A DNA stretch of 64,000 bases from Cephalotus follicularis (lineage: Eukaryota; Streptophyta; Magnoliopsida; Oxalidales; Cephalotaceae): positions 1,426,484 to 1,490,483 of the forward strand of contig BDDD01000080.1 of the NCBI GenBank assembly GCA_001972305.1, in the 5' to 3' direction. The notes beneath the pieces are model-generated. The model was not told the origin of the DNA. It saw nothing but the letters and a program-made list of their open reading frames with translations, and ran no database searches. Positions 21,276-31,692 of this stretch are shown here, in pieces. Each line of letters opens with the position of its first letter. The first letter of the stretch is position 1. A program made the translations under genes and the position numbers.

Positions 21276-21901
21276 ATTGACAAAACATGCGTAGTTTGCA
21301 TAAATCTTGTCAAACTTAACCATTTTCAGTTCAAAGTCCAATTTTATCAATTTTGTCATATAATATGCATATGATATATCAAAACACACTTGCTCAATGC
21401 AAGTTTACAACTCATCTCACCAATATGCAATTTTCTCCCCCATGTCATGCAACTTCATTTATGATCAAAACACGCTTGCTCAATGCAAGTTTACAACTCA
21501 TCTCACCAATATGCAATTTTCTCCCCCATGTCATGCAACTTCATTTATGCAAGCTTTCCCTTAAATGCAATGTGCAATGCAAAATAATATTTCTCCCCTT
21601 TTTTGTCAAACAACAAAAAGAGACGGAAGCTCCCCCTCAATCATAGCATGGATTGAAGAGCTCCCCCTCAACATATGCATTCATATTCAATTAAGTATAG
21701 AGGCAATGAAGTACACAATCATATAAATCACATTCATCCAACACAAAGCAATAAGGATCAAAGCATATTACCATTAAATACTTAAAACCTCAAGTACATT
21801 ACCACACATTGTCTTTTACACAACTCATCCAAATTTGAAGAAAGACAATACATAAGCAAAGTTTGAAAATACAATAAAAACACATGAGATGCAAATGTAG
21901 C

Positions 21902-23035
21902 TCAAGAGGGAGGAGGGTGCTGAGGGAAAGCATTTTGAAACATCTGAATGATATCTGCTTGTCCCTGAAGGAGATCTGCTTGACCCTGAAGGATATTGGC
22001 TTGGCCTTCACTGAACTGGTTCATTTGCCCTTTGAGATATTCGATATCGGCTTGAGCAAGATCCATCCTAGCCTGAAGTGACTGCAGGGTAGGCCTGCTG
22101 CTGCTGCTGCTAGTGCCAACACTCGGTCGCACCTCAAACTGCTGAGTATCATCCTCATCATCATCTCCTGCTCTTACATTGGCTTGCTCTCTTATTTGTT
22201 CTCTACCCCCATCTTGTAACTTAACCCATACACCATCCTCAAATCTAATGTTACAAAGTCTAAGTCCTGCCTTATTAACCAACTGCTTATGGGAAGGTTT
22301 GACACTTTGCTCATCATCAGGAATGTCAAGGTTGAGTGATTCAAAAATCCTACTTAAAAGCATAGGATAAGGAGTGTGATTTGGTCGAGATAACAAGTGG
22401 TTGACAATAAGGTAGGGAAGGTTTATAAGAGTTCCATTCTTGACACATGCAACGAATTTAAGGTCTCGCTCAGAAGGGAGGGTGTGTGAGCCTTCTCTTG
22501 GTAGAAAAGTATTTGTGACAAGTAAAAGAATGATCCTAGTGGCAATAGGCAAATGTCTACTAGTCACATTCATAAGAGGGTTGACATTTGGTTGTTCTAA
22601 ACAAATTCCTAAGGCCTCCGTTTTTCCAATATCATTAAAATAAGTAATTCCGACATTAGGAATTCCTAGGGTTTCGGCTATCAAATCAGGTGTTATTGAT
22701 ATAGGATTGCCTAAAACAAAGGAATTAGCAATGCAAGAGGTGGAAGACTCTAAATTAGCATAAAATAACTTCACTAATCTAGGGTATATGACATGCGATG
22801 AGCAAAGGTAATCAAACCATCCCATTCCTTCCAACCATGTCATGACAATAGCAAGATTGCTAATTAACACATCTCTAGCTAACCATTTCTCAAAATGTAA
22901 CTTCACGGAGCTAAAAACAGAATTGTACCTATTTTCTTTCTCTTTGGAGAGAAAGAGGTCGTTGTCGAAGTCTAATGCCGCTTGTGAACCCCTTGGTTGC
23001 CTAGAAGCGATGTGCCTTTGCCTCTTTGGTCCCAT
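21902..23035 (-). CDS. Putative plant transposon protein (PF20167-like) downstream of pol
   Basis: 377 codons from MGPKRQRHIASRQPRG. The frame is open further upstream to 23257, but that part is translated palindrome array, and the sister copy also starts here. A domain of about 230 residues runs from NDLFLSKEKENRYNSVF through WLEGMGWFDYLCSS, LVKLFYANLE and LLLVTNTFLPREGSHTLP. It is followed by an acidic stretch and a tail of repeated LQGQADLLQGQADI. Such proteins are common in plant retroelements and often annotated as putative plant transposon protein. Here it lies between pol and PPT, where SIRE elements carry an env-like ORF. Function unknown. It is intact although pol is not. Confidence 0.82.
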   Translation of the reverse strand: MGPKRQRHIASRQPRGSQAALDFDNDLFLSKEKENRYNSVFSSVKLHFEKWLARDVLISNLAIVMTWLEGMGWFDYLCSSHVIYPRLVKLFYANLESSTSCIANSFVLGNPISITPDLIAETLGIPNVGITYFNDIGKTEALGICLEQPNVNPLMNVTSRHLPIATRIILLLVTNTFLPREGSHTLPSERDLKFVACVKNGTLINLPYLIVNHLLSRPNHTPYPMLLSRIFESLNLDIPDDEQSVKPSHKQLVNKAGLRLCNIRFEDGVWVKLQDGGREQIREQANVRAGDDDEDDTQQFEVRPSVGTSSSSSRPTLQSLQARMDLAQADIEYLKGQMNQFSEGQANILQGQADLLQGQADIIQMFQNAFPQHPPPS

Positions 23036-23150
23036 TTGAAGATTTGCAGGTTTAGAATTTGAGAGAGAAGGGTTTTTGGCGTTTTTGTTTTGAGAGAATG
23101 TGAAAAAACAAAAGGGATTTGGGGTTTTAAGAACCTGATTCCCGCAAGTC

Positions 23151-23223
23151 CAGTCGACTGGGCCATTAATGGCAGTCGACTGGATGGCAGGCAGTCGACT
23201 GGACAAATTGTCCAGTCGGCTGT
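23151..23223. repeat. Four-copy CCAGTCGACTGG array between pol and the extra ORF
   Basis: Starts at 23151, 23173, 23192 and 23213 (steps 22, 19, 21). It sits about 120 bp upstream of the extra ORF start, suggesting that this ORF arrived with an LTR-like promoter piece. Confidence 0.85.
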
Positions 23224-23404
23224 TTTCTGCAGAAATGAGAAATGCAGAAAATGCCAATCCATTTTGATTTGCAAACCTTTGGTTAACTATTATGGACTAA
23301 TAGCAACCTAGGTACATGAGCTAATTTGTGTCATTGAGTTGAAAACTCAATGTTTAAATGCATGATGATCTTTGAAAACATTTTTCAATCAATTCAATCA
23401 TAAA

Positions 23405-25350
23405 TTAATAAAACATCACGGTGGTTGATAGAGCAACACTATTTTGTTTCTTGGAGAACCAAGACACTAAAAAATTTCCTAGAAATTGGCAAGTGCCACT
23501 AGTGCTCTTTCTATCTAGCTTGCAACCACCATAATCGGCATCGGAATAAGCATGCAAATTAAACAATGAATCATGCGAATAAAACAATCCTAATAATGGT
23601 GTATATGCAAGATATCTAAAGATTCGCTTAACCGCGGTTAAGTGAGATTCTTTAGGTGATGATTGATACCTAGCACAAAGACATACACTAAACATTATGT
23701 CCGGTCTACTAGCGGTAAGGTAAAGTAGAGATCCTATCATGCTTCTATATAATTTTTGATCTACCTCTTTACCATTCTCATCCTTGTCAAGTTTTGTTGT
23801 AATGCTCATTGGAGTCTTGCAAGGCTTTGAGTGTTCCATTCCAAATCTTTTGAGTAGATCCTTGGTGTATTTGGATTGGTTGATGAAAGTTCCTTCATTT
23901 CCTTGTTGGATTTGAAATCCAAGGAAATACTTGAGTTCTCCCATCATACTCATCTCGAATTCACCTTGCATAGTGTTAGCAAACTCAACCCAAAGAGAAT
24001 TGTTAGTAGAACCAAATATAATGTCATCTACATAAATTTGTACAATAAGGATATCATTAAATTTATTTTTAACAAAAAGTGTTTTATCAACTAAATCTCT
24101 TTTGAAATTATTTTCCAAGAGAAATTTTGAAAGCCTTTCATACCAAGCTCTTGGTGCTTGCTTTAAACCATAAAGTGCTTTAGATAGTTTAAAAACAAGA
24201 TCGGGAAAATGGACATTTTCAAAACCCGGAGGTTGTTTTACATAAACTTCATCATTTATAATGCCATTTAAAAATACACTTTTGACATCCATTTGATGCA
24301 ATTTAAAACCTTTAAAACAAGCAAAGGCCATTAACAATCTAATAGCTTCTAGTCTAGCTACCGGAGCAAAGGTTTCATCATAGTCAATGCCTTCTTCTTG
24401 ACTATAACCTTGTGCAACTAATCTAGCTTTATTTCGAATAACTAACCCATTTTCATTCATTTTGTTTCTAAAAATCCATTTGGTTCCAATGATGGATTGA
24501 TTTTTAGGCCTAGGAACTAATGACCAAACATTGTTTTTTGTCAAATTGGTTTAGTTCCTTTTGCATAGCCACAATCCAACAATCATCATTTAAAGCATCT
24601 AAAATATTTTTGGGTTCGCTATTGGAAATAAAAGCTACATTATCGCAATACTCCCTAAGAGCGGAACGAGTTCTTACCCCATCGATAGGATTACCGATTA
24701 CCTCGTTGTCTTTTACGTACTTTCTTTCTCTTCTAGCTATTGGCTCCTTGGTGACTTGAATTTGTTGAATTTCTTCTTCATGTCCTCCTTCTTCTTCAAC
24801 TTTGTCAACTTCACCATCTTCTTTGTTGATGTCCAAGCTTTCTATTTGCTCCAATATACCTACATCATCAACAACATCTCCCTTTCTCGGAGCACTATTA
24901 GACTCTTCAAATAAAACATGAATAGACTCTTCAATAATCAAAGTTCTTTTATTAAACACCCTATATGCCTTAGAATTTAAAGAGTAGCCTAGAAAGAATC
25001 CTTCATCACTCTTGGCATCAAATTTTTCAAGATTATCTTTCCCATTGTTTAAAATAAAAACCTTGCATCCAAAAGGTCTCCAGTGACTAACACTTGTTTT
25101 TTTATCATTGAAAAGTTCATATGGGGTTTTCTTTAAAATAGATCTAATAATGACTCTATTTATTAGGTAGCATGCGGTGTTCACGGTTTCCGCCCAAAGA
25201 TATTTTGGTAAATTATTTTCACATAACATAGTTCTCCCCATTTCTTCTAGGGCTCTATTCCTCCTCTCAACAACACCATTTTGTTGAGGAGTTCTAGGAG
25301 CCGAGAAGTTATGCTGAATACCTAGTTCATCACAAAAATTTTCAAAACCA
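23405..25350 (-). pseudogene. Copia pol remnant: integrase C-half, RT, truncated RNase H
   Basis: The frame enters at the junction 25350 inside integrase (FCDELGIQHNFSAPRTPQQ, then NGVVERRNR) and continues to 24510. A one-base gain in an A run near 24536 shifts it. 24544-23405 then encodes RT (WIFRNKMNENGL, QMDVKSVFLNG, LYGLKQAPRAWYERL, catalytic YVDDIIFGST) and RNase H (AYSDADYGGCKLDRKSTSGT). RNase H ends early after VALSTTVMFY, where the family reads on with its second acidic motif, so the last about 60 residues are missing. Lineage by sequence: SIRE/Maximus. Not functional. Confidence 0.93.
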
Positions 25351-25353
25351 AGA

Positions 25354-26474
25354 CAAACCGCCTACGTCCACTCCCCAAGGCCTCCCCTTGAGTATTTCAC
25401 TAGGTATGCCCCAATCCGGGCTTGAAACTCCAACCGAGCTCCAACCACATTCGCTCCAACCAAGCGAATTACAAAGTTGCTCCAACCGAGCAATACAAGA
25501 GACAACCTCTCTTGTATGTGTGAAATAAGTGTTTAAAGGTTACAAATTCGTAATGAATTTGTTTTACAATTTAGCTCAAATTGGATAAAGCTTCAATTGT
25601 ATAGGAAATGTAAAAATAAAGCTTTGTAATGTATAGGATTGCTTTGAATTGATCTCTCTTGATGTTTGAAAGCTTTGGGATTGTACTTGAGATGACTAGA
25701 AAGAATGTTTACTTTGATTGCAAGAGATACCCCCAAGAATGCTTCACTTTGGCCTTTATACTTGTGCTCCAACGGATCTATTTTTCAAGTCTGTTACAAA
25801 TCCAGTCGGCTGGATTTATACGACAGTCAGCTGGATTGATAGCGCGTATATTTGAATATAGCCGTTGGTGATGGACAGTCGGCTGCATCCTCTGGGCAGC
25901 CGGCTGGTGGAGCTGGCAGTCGACTGGTTGCTCTGTTCCAGTCGGCTGTGGAGCTGAAATTTGAGTTACATATGCTACTGCCTGAATTTGCACAAACGTG
26001 GACAGTCGGCTGGATTCACTGGCAGTCAACTGGATCCCCTGGCAGTCGACTGGTGCCCTGCTTCAGTCGGTTGGATGAGGTGTTAAAAAGATACAGAAGC
26101 TACTGCCTGAAATGTGCACCTATGGCAGTCGACTGGAGCCCTGAGGCAGTCGGCTGTCTTGGCCTGGCAGTCGACTGGAGCCCTGTGGCAGTCGGCTGGA
26201 TCATGTGTTCTGCAATTTCTGGACTTGGTTGAAGAACCAGTCGGCTACACTACCTATGGCAGTCGACTACACAACCTTGCAGTCGACTGGATTGCTTGCC
26301 AGTCGACTGGATTGCCCTGTACCTGCAGAAATGATCTTGACACAACTTTGGACATAAAATCAAGTGAGTATATGAAGTTATAACTCATAGAATTATGCAT
26401 ACAAGTAATCTATGTTTGTTAATCATCAAAATAACACATGGTAATGCAATTAATCGGGGTGACAAAGGCCAACA
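25354..26474 (-). repeat. 5' LTR of the copia element (truncated)
   Basis: Matches 20155-21257. The R-U5 end (about 150 bp) and the PBS are missing. It has one more 21-bp array unit than the 3' LTR. Confidence 0.9.
25803..26310. repeat. Phased CCAGTCGACTGG array in the copia 5' LTR
   Basis: Eighteen copies with steps 21, 52, 21, 20, 22, 64, 20, 20, 21, 62, 21, 21, 21, 49, 22, 20, 20. This is the same map as the 3' LTR plus one extra unit at its promoter-proximal end (25803 and 25824). Confidence 0.95.
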
Positions 26475-27873
26475 TTTTTTAACATATATATCAAATGCAT
26501 CATGTAACAATTGAGTAATCTCATTACTATCTAATTGTATTGGATTGCCTTTGTTCATGCATATTTGACATTTGTTTGCAATGAAAAACATACATTGTAA
26601 TTTTATTTTAGGATCCATTATAACAGCCAAACAAAATAAAGGTGGAATTGTTTTCCAATATTTAAGGAATTTTTCTTCCATTATATCACAAATATTTATA
26701 AAATTATTTTCACCCTATATTTAGGAAAAACTTCATAGATTTCCCACAATTTACCAACGACTAAATTTGTAGTAATATAATAAGAACCAGAAAATAGATC
26801 AGTCAATTCTTTAAATTTTTCTAAAAATTGGGTCATAACATAACAAGTTGTCTAATCTCTATATAATATTTCAAAATAAGAAGAATATGGAGTCATGAGC
26901 ATATTTATGAATGCATTTATTGGTAATATAAATTCAGTAGCACGCAACAATATTTCATAAGTAGAATTCCACCTCTGTGTCACAGCATGTACCAAATTTT
27001 TATATTTCAAACCATATTCATTACAAAGTTGTTTAAGTGCTTGTTTTCTTACACCCGAGTCCTATAAAGACAATAATATTTGTAATTTTCTGTACTTGTT
27101 CTCCAACAAAAAGTAAACCATCTTGAACAATCAAATTAATAAAATGACATACACATCTAATATAAAATAATTTACCACTTGATATGGGATCAAAAAAACC
27201 TCTTAATTGTCTAACAGCAGAATTATTATTACTAGCATTATCAAAACTAATAGAATTTTTTTTTCAATTCCAAACTCACGAGTAGTTTCTATTATAGAGA
27301 TAGCTATATTATGACCGGTGTGAGGATAATCTAAACTTTTAAATGCAATAATTCTTTTTTGTAATAACCATTTTTCGTCAATATAATGTGTAATTATACA
27401 AATAAAACTTTTTCTCGTGCTTGTGCTCCAAACATCAGACGTGAGAGAAAAAGTAAAAATATTTGTAAATGAAGAAATGAATTTAGCCTTGTGTTCTTCA
27501 TAAATAATAAGATAATCGCTTTTAAAGGTAGTTCTTGAATATAATTTAGCCTGAGAATTAAGTCCTTCATGTACTAGATCACGGAAAAAAACGGTGTCAA
27601 TATGAGAAAATGGTAATTCATTACCTATAATATAATAAACTAATTTTCTTCTATAATTTTCATCGGTAAATCTAAAATTAAGTAATTTATTATCATCACT
27701 GACCTGGCTAAATTGGAGTTGGGTTTGGCCCGAACCTTTAACACCATGTTGTTCCAAGCATTTTACTAAATGCCTGTTGTAAGTTCCTGTGCCGCCCCCA
27801 CTTGTATAAGCATAATTCTTAGTCTTACATACCTTACAAAAGACTCGTTTCTTTCCATTCCCGACATCTCTAA
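26475..27873 (-). pseudogene. hAT transposase, BED finger and central part
   Basis: The minus strand from 27873 gives a BED zinc finger (VFCKVCKTKNYAYTS then NRHLVKC). The open stretch 27757-27203 follows (TSDVWSTSTRKSFICIITHY, the hAT catalytic-core region). Then comes a degenerate middle with several stops (RWNSTYEILLRA near 26970). 26681-26475 (LAVIMDPKIKLQCMFF) runs into the copia insertion. Cut and paste of DNA in the nucleus is the family role; the many frame breaks make this copy dead. Confidence 0.9.
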
Positions 27874-30639
27874 TGTAATACCCTGTTTATTCGCATGCAT
27901 ATTTTACGGACTTTTAATCTGTTATTTTTGGGCTTTTTAATTTGTTTTGTTATGAAGTCCGTTTACCATGTTTTGGGTCTATGTGTTTTGGGCTGACTGA
28001 TACCAGCCTGAACTTTGTGTATGATAGTATGTGTATGTTTTTGGAATGGTTTATGTTTATGTCTTTATTTTACCTTATTTTAAAAATCAACTTTTATAAT
28101 TTCTAATTTTATTAAAACAAAACTTTTTATTTATTTAAAATTCCTTTTTCCTTTATCTCCCTTATCTTTCTCACCCGTTTCTCTCCCTCAATCTCGAAGA
28201 TCTCTCCCTCTCTTAACTCCCTCACGCGTTTTCTCCCTCTTTTCCCTTATCTTTCCTGAAATCCCCTCCCTCTTTCTATTTAAGAGTGGTTTTGGTTCAT
28301 TGTATTATGCCATTAGTTTCTCTTTTGCCTGCCATTGCCGTGTGTGCCAACTGGGAATTTCTTTGTGTTCTTCATACGTTTGTTTCACCAAAATCAGGTT
28401 GGTGTTTTATGATTTTGTCCCTTAATTGTTTTGTCTTGGTTATGCACTCCTTTGACAAGCTTTGAAACCATATGTTCTTCTTTTTGTTTTCTGTGATCAG
28501 TGGTTTTGAGTCTGGAAAATTGTTGTGTTAATACAACAGTTGTGTGTCGCCATTGCAGGTTAGTTAACTCATTCTTTACTGTGATGGTTTTTGCTACATT
28601 GTTATAAATTCGTTTTTTTTTTTATATTCATATAGGTTGTTAGAGTTTGATTCCTGTCATGATATGTTCTATCATGGTCTACGGAGCTGTCAGCATGTTT
28701 TAGGCATCATAGACATGTTGTATAAGGGTTTTGATAACTGTTAATGATAATGGACAGTAAAATTGGATTATGAATATGTATGCATGTGTTTAGAAGTCAC
28801 TCTTTTTTTCCCTTGAGTTTGGCCACTGGTCACATGGTCATGTTAATTATGTGTTTTTCTGCTGTCTAAATATCACACAATGTCTTATGTAAATGTTCAT
28901 AGGCCTCTGGTATCGAGTTATTTGGGTTTTGACGAGTTTCTATATAGGATTGTAGAAGTTTATGCTGTTCTGTCGTTAAGAACAGTCGGCTGTTCTTCTG
29001 GACAGTCGGCTGTTAAGCCTTGAGTAGTTGGCTATCTGTATGATTAGTCGACTGCTTTGCCTTGCACAGTCGACTGGACCCCTGTCACAGTCGACTGGCT
29101 GTAGTCCAGTTTGTGTGGTCGGCTGGCCTTGTTGGATAGTCGACTACCAAGCTTCCAACAGTCGGCTGGAGCTCTGTAACAGTCGGCTGGTTTATCCAGG
29201 AAATTTCTGTTTTCAATTTTCTTGGTCCGTTTGCATTTCCAATTAATTGGGATCTGTTTTAAAAACAGTAGTGATACTATTTTATGTCTACAATGATTTT
29301 TTAGACCCTCATATGAATGGTTTTGTGTCATTTAGATTTTTGTGCTACGAAGGGCAATTAGAATTTATCAGTCTTTTCGTAAGTTATTTTCTGTGAGCGC
29401 ATAAGGTACGGATATTCTGCTCTTTGACACTCTCTTCGATAAATTCCATTTTGTTTTATTATATGTTCCTTTGGTTTTATGAACTCGGTTATGTTTTATG
29501 GTCTTGACATGTTCTGAAAATAAAGTCGATTTTAACATTTTGCGAAATTGAATGTTCCTGACTTTATACTTGTGTTATGATATGTTATGAAATATGTTAT
29601 GATCATCTCTTTATGGTGGAAATAAATGAGTTGGTGTTCCGATTATGAAAATGTAATGTGCAAATGATATCGTTTGATAACGATTTTTGGATATGTTTCA
29701 AAAGAAACATTTTTATATGTGTTTTAAATTGATTTAGATAAAATCAATGTTTTGGAAATAGGAAAAAATACTGAGTAGTGTACCCACCTATGGGGCGTAC
29801 CATAGGCATGTCGTAGGCCTGGTACGGGGACATGACATTTTCGTAGCGATTTGATTAGTCTACGATGTCTCTCTGTGTTATGATAAATCCCATGAGGTGG
29901 ATTTATGGATCCGTTATATATGATAGAGGCGTATGAATCGATTCTAGTATATGGCATACGTGATGAGATATGCAATATGTGATATGATGTGATATGAGAA
30001 TTGACTTGTGTAGTGTCGTACACTTCAATTCTACTTGGCATGTGAAATTAGCGCCTCCCTTGCTATAAATGTGTTCTGATATGTGATGTATTATGTGGCT
30101 CAGTATGAGATTAATGTTTCTGAAAAGTTTCGTATATGTTTTGAAAGTTATAGATTTGGGTTTTATGAAAGTTCCGATATGACCTCAAAGAATGTTTAAA
30201 CTGATTTATTGCTTAAGATTTCTGTTTTGAGTTAACGTTTGAAATCTTATTGTTTTTAAATTATCGTTTACTATTTTTACATTATTTATTCGTACTGAGA
30301 TTTGCTCAGCCGCGCTTTTGTTTCCATACGGCAGGTTATCAGGAGCATCGGGGTAATGTGTGATTGAGAGATGTCCACCATATGTCAAGGATCCTCTATG
30401 AGTGTGATCCTGCTATGCTTTCTGTTAGGACTAGTCCATGAACAATGAATTACTTAATGGTTTATGTTTTCAGTATTTGACCTTTAGAACATGTTTAAGG
30501 TTTTTAGATTATGTTAAGTTTTCAGTTATGGTATTAGAAATTGTTATGTAATGACCACCACGTATTTTGCTAATAAAGTTATGCTTATGTTTTGTTAAAC
30601 TATGACCTGTAATGGCTCCCAACGTTCGGGGGTGTTACA
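27874..30639 (+). mobile_element. Solo gypsy LTR (Tekay-like), 2766 bp
   Basis: Begins TGTAATACCC and ends GGGTGTTACA, flanked by a perfect TCTAA duplication (27869-27873 and 30640-30644). Removing it with one TSD copy restores the hAT frame into the BED finger. It has no coding sequence. A TATA-like TATTTAAG stands near 28277. It carries a phased palindrome array at 28983-29190. The terminal sequence and length fit chromovirus LTRs of the Tekay/Del type; lineage is inferred from the ends only. Confidence 0.92.
28983..29190. repeat. Phased CAGTCGRCTG array inside the gypsy solo LTR
   Basis: Starts near 28983, 29003, 29025, 29045, 29067, 29088, 29116, 29137, 29159 and 29180. Steps are 20, 22, 20, 22, 21, 28, 21, 22, 21. 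It is the same motif as in the copia LTRs, in an otherwise unrelated LTR. It lies about 700 bp downstream of the TATA-like site. Confidence 0.92.
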
Positions 30640-30924
30640 TCTAATCACCATGTGCTTCCATATGCCAGATTTTTGTTTCCCCCCTTTGTTAGGATCGTTC
30701 TTCTTAGATTGTCGGGATGTTCCACCGATCGTAGCATCCGATGGCGTATCTTCATCCAAGTCGAAAAATTTATCACCAGGTGGAGTAGGTTGTTGCATCT
30801 GGTGGGCCATTTCGTCGTTGTCAGAAGGAAGTTCCACGTTCGCCAAGTCGAACGCGGTGGTGAATGTAGAACCCACCTTCTTGGTCCTCCTTGCTTGTTT
30901 CCTTAATCTTGATATTGAATCCAT
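30640..30924 (-). pseudogene. hAT transposase, N-terminal part
   Basis: Starts MDSISRLRKQARRTKKV at 30924. It runs through a low-complexity stretch to QKSGIWKHMVIR, then is cut by the solo LTR. The frame continues at 27873 with the BED finger. The ATG lies about 170 bp downstream of a TATA-like site (31087-31096). Confidence 0.85.
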
Positions 30925-30944
30925 TATAATTAAAGATAAGAGTT

Positions 30945-31560
30945 ACAAGAATGAGAGCTTTGTAATGTATGGAATTGCTTGATTTTGATCTATTTTGGTA
31001 TTTGAAGTGTTGTGTAAGTAGCTTGAGTTGCTTTGAAATAATTGAGAATTGTCTTGCTTAATCATCGAGTAAGATACCTCACTTTTGCTTATAAAGACAT
31101 GCTCTAACGGATCTATTTTTAAAATCCAGTCGGTTGGATTTCCCTGGCAGTCGGCTGGAGAGGACAGTGTGTATTTCAAAATATAGCCATTGGTATAGGC
31201 AGTCGACTGGTTGATCTTGATAGTCGGCTGTTTGCCCAAAACAGTCGGCTGGTTATCTATTCCAGTCGGCTGGTGGAGGTAGAGAGGATTTCCAAAAAGC
31301 TACTGGTCAGTGACTCAGTCGGCTGGCAATTCTGGGAAGTTGGCTGTTTCACCTTGGAAGTTGGCTGGATTTCCTTAGCAATCGGCTAGAGTGAACATTG
31401 TGTATTTCAAAATATAGTCGTTGGTGTAGGCAGTCGACTAGTTGATCTGGACAGTCGGCTGGTGGAGGAGGAGAGGATTTCCAAAAATCTACTGGTCAGT
31501 GACTCAGTCGGCTGCCAATTCTGGCTAGTCGGTTGTTTCACCTTGGAAATCGGCTGGTGC
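30945..31560 (-). promoter_or_regulatory. LTR-derived upstream region of the hAT transposase
   Basis: This stretch, between the hAT terminal repeat and the transposase ATG, is homologous to the middle of the copia LTR. Shared blocks include GAGCTTTGTAATGTAT, AACGGATCTATTTTT, the phased array and TTTCCAAAAAGCTACTGGT. Order and orientation match an LTR promoter: array, then CTTTATAAGC (31087-31096), then the transcribed leader. The transposase appears to use a captured LTR promoter. No LTR ends or TSD are visible. Confidence 0.68.
31127..31557. repeat. Phased CAGTCGRCTG array in the hAT 5' region
   Basis: Starts at 31127, 31148, 31200, 31221, 31242, 31263, 31316, 31337, 31358, 31379, 31431, 31452, 31505, 31526 and 31547. 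Steps are 21, or 52-53. A block is tandemly duplicated with an offset of 231 bp (11 x 21), and the second copy lacks 42 bp (2 x 21). Confidence 0.93.
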
Positions 31561-31684
31561 GGGCCAAATGCGGTTCTTGCGGTCCGGTTCTTGCGGTTCG
31601 GTTCATACACTCCTATGCGGTCCGGGCTGGGTCGGTTTGCCGGTTCCTACATCCTCGAACCGGCCCGAAACACTTGCAACCCTA

Positions 31685-31692
31685 GCGTGTGA
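31685..31692. repeat. 8-bp target-site duplication, right end of hAT
   Basis: Exact copy of 16506-16513. Confidence 0.92.

Larger units (their letters stand above)
20008..26474 (-). mobile_element. SIRE/Maximus-like Ty1/copia element, 5' half deleted
   Basis: Inserted in the hAT transposase with a TTTTT duplication (20003-20007 and 26475-26479). On the minus strand: 5' LTR (26474-25354, its 3' end missing), integrase C-terminal half, RT, truncated RNase H, a second ORF of the PF20167 type, PPT and a complete 3' LTR (21257-20008). PBS, gag, protease and half of integrase are gone through one deletion at 25353/25354. The LTRs agree closely (about 2% by eye), so insertion was recent. The LTR end (TCTAGAGGGGGGGTGAATAG) and the PPT (AAAAAGGGGGAGATTGTTGG) are typical of this lineage. 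Confidence 0.9.
16514..31684 (-). mobile_element. hAT transposon carrying three nested insertions
   Basis: The ends are imperfect inverted repeats: left TAGAGATGCAAGCGGTCCGG and right (reverse complement) TAGGGTTGCAAGTGTTTCGG, 22 of 29 positions matching. GGCCGGTCCGG-type motifs follow in the subterminal parts (16525-16710 and 31570-31650). An exact 8-bp TSD flanks it. The transposase is on the minus strand. Inside are an LTR element (about 16720-19445), a copia (20008-26474) and a solo gypsy LTR (27874-30639). Removing them leaves about 3.2 kb, normal for a plant hAT. The two LTR insertions with clear TSDs fall within the transposase gene. The transposase also has frame breaks of its own. 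Confidence 0.93.

Noticed and set aside
23036-23257. 74-residue N-terminal extension of the PF20167-like ORF
   Set aside because: It translates array motifs (SRLDNLSSRLP). The sister copy starts at the equivalent of 23035.
20604-26310. CRISPR-like look of short repeats with regular spacers
   Set aside because: The repeat is 10-12 bp, spacers are about 10 bp and related to each other, and it lies in plant LTRs. It is a palindrome array.
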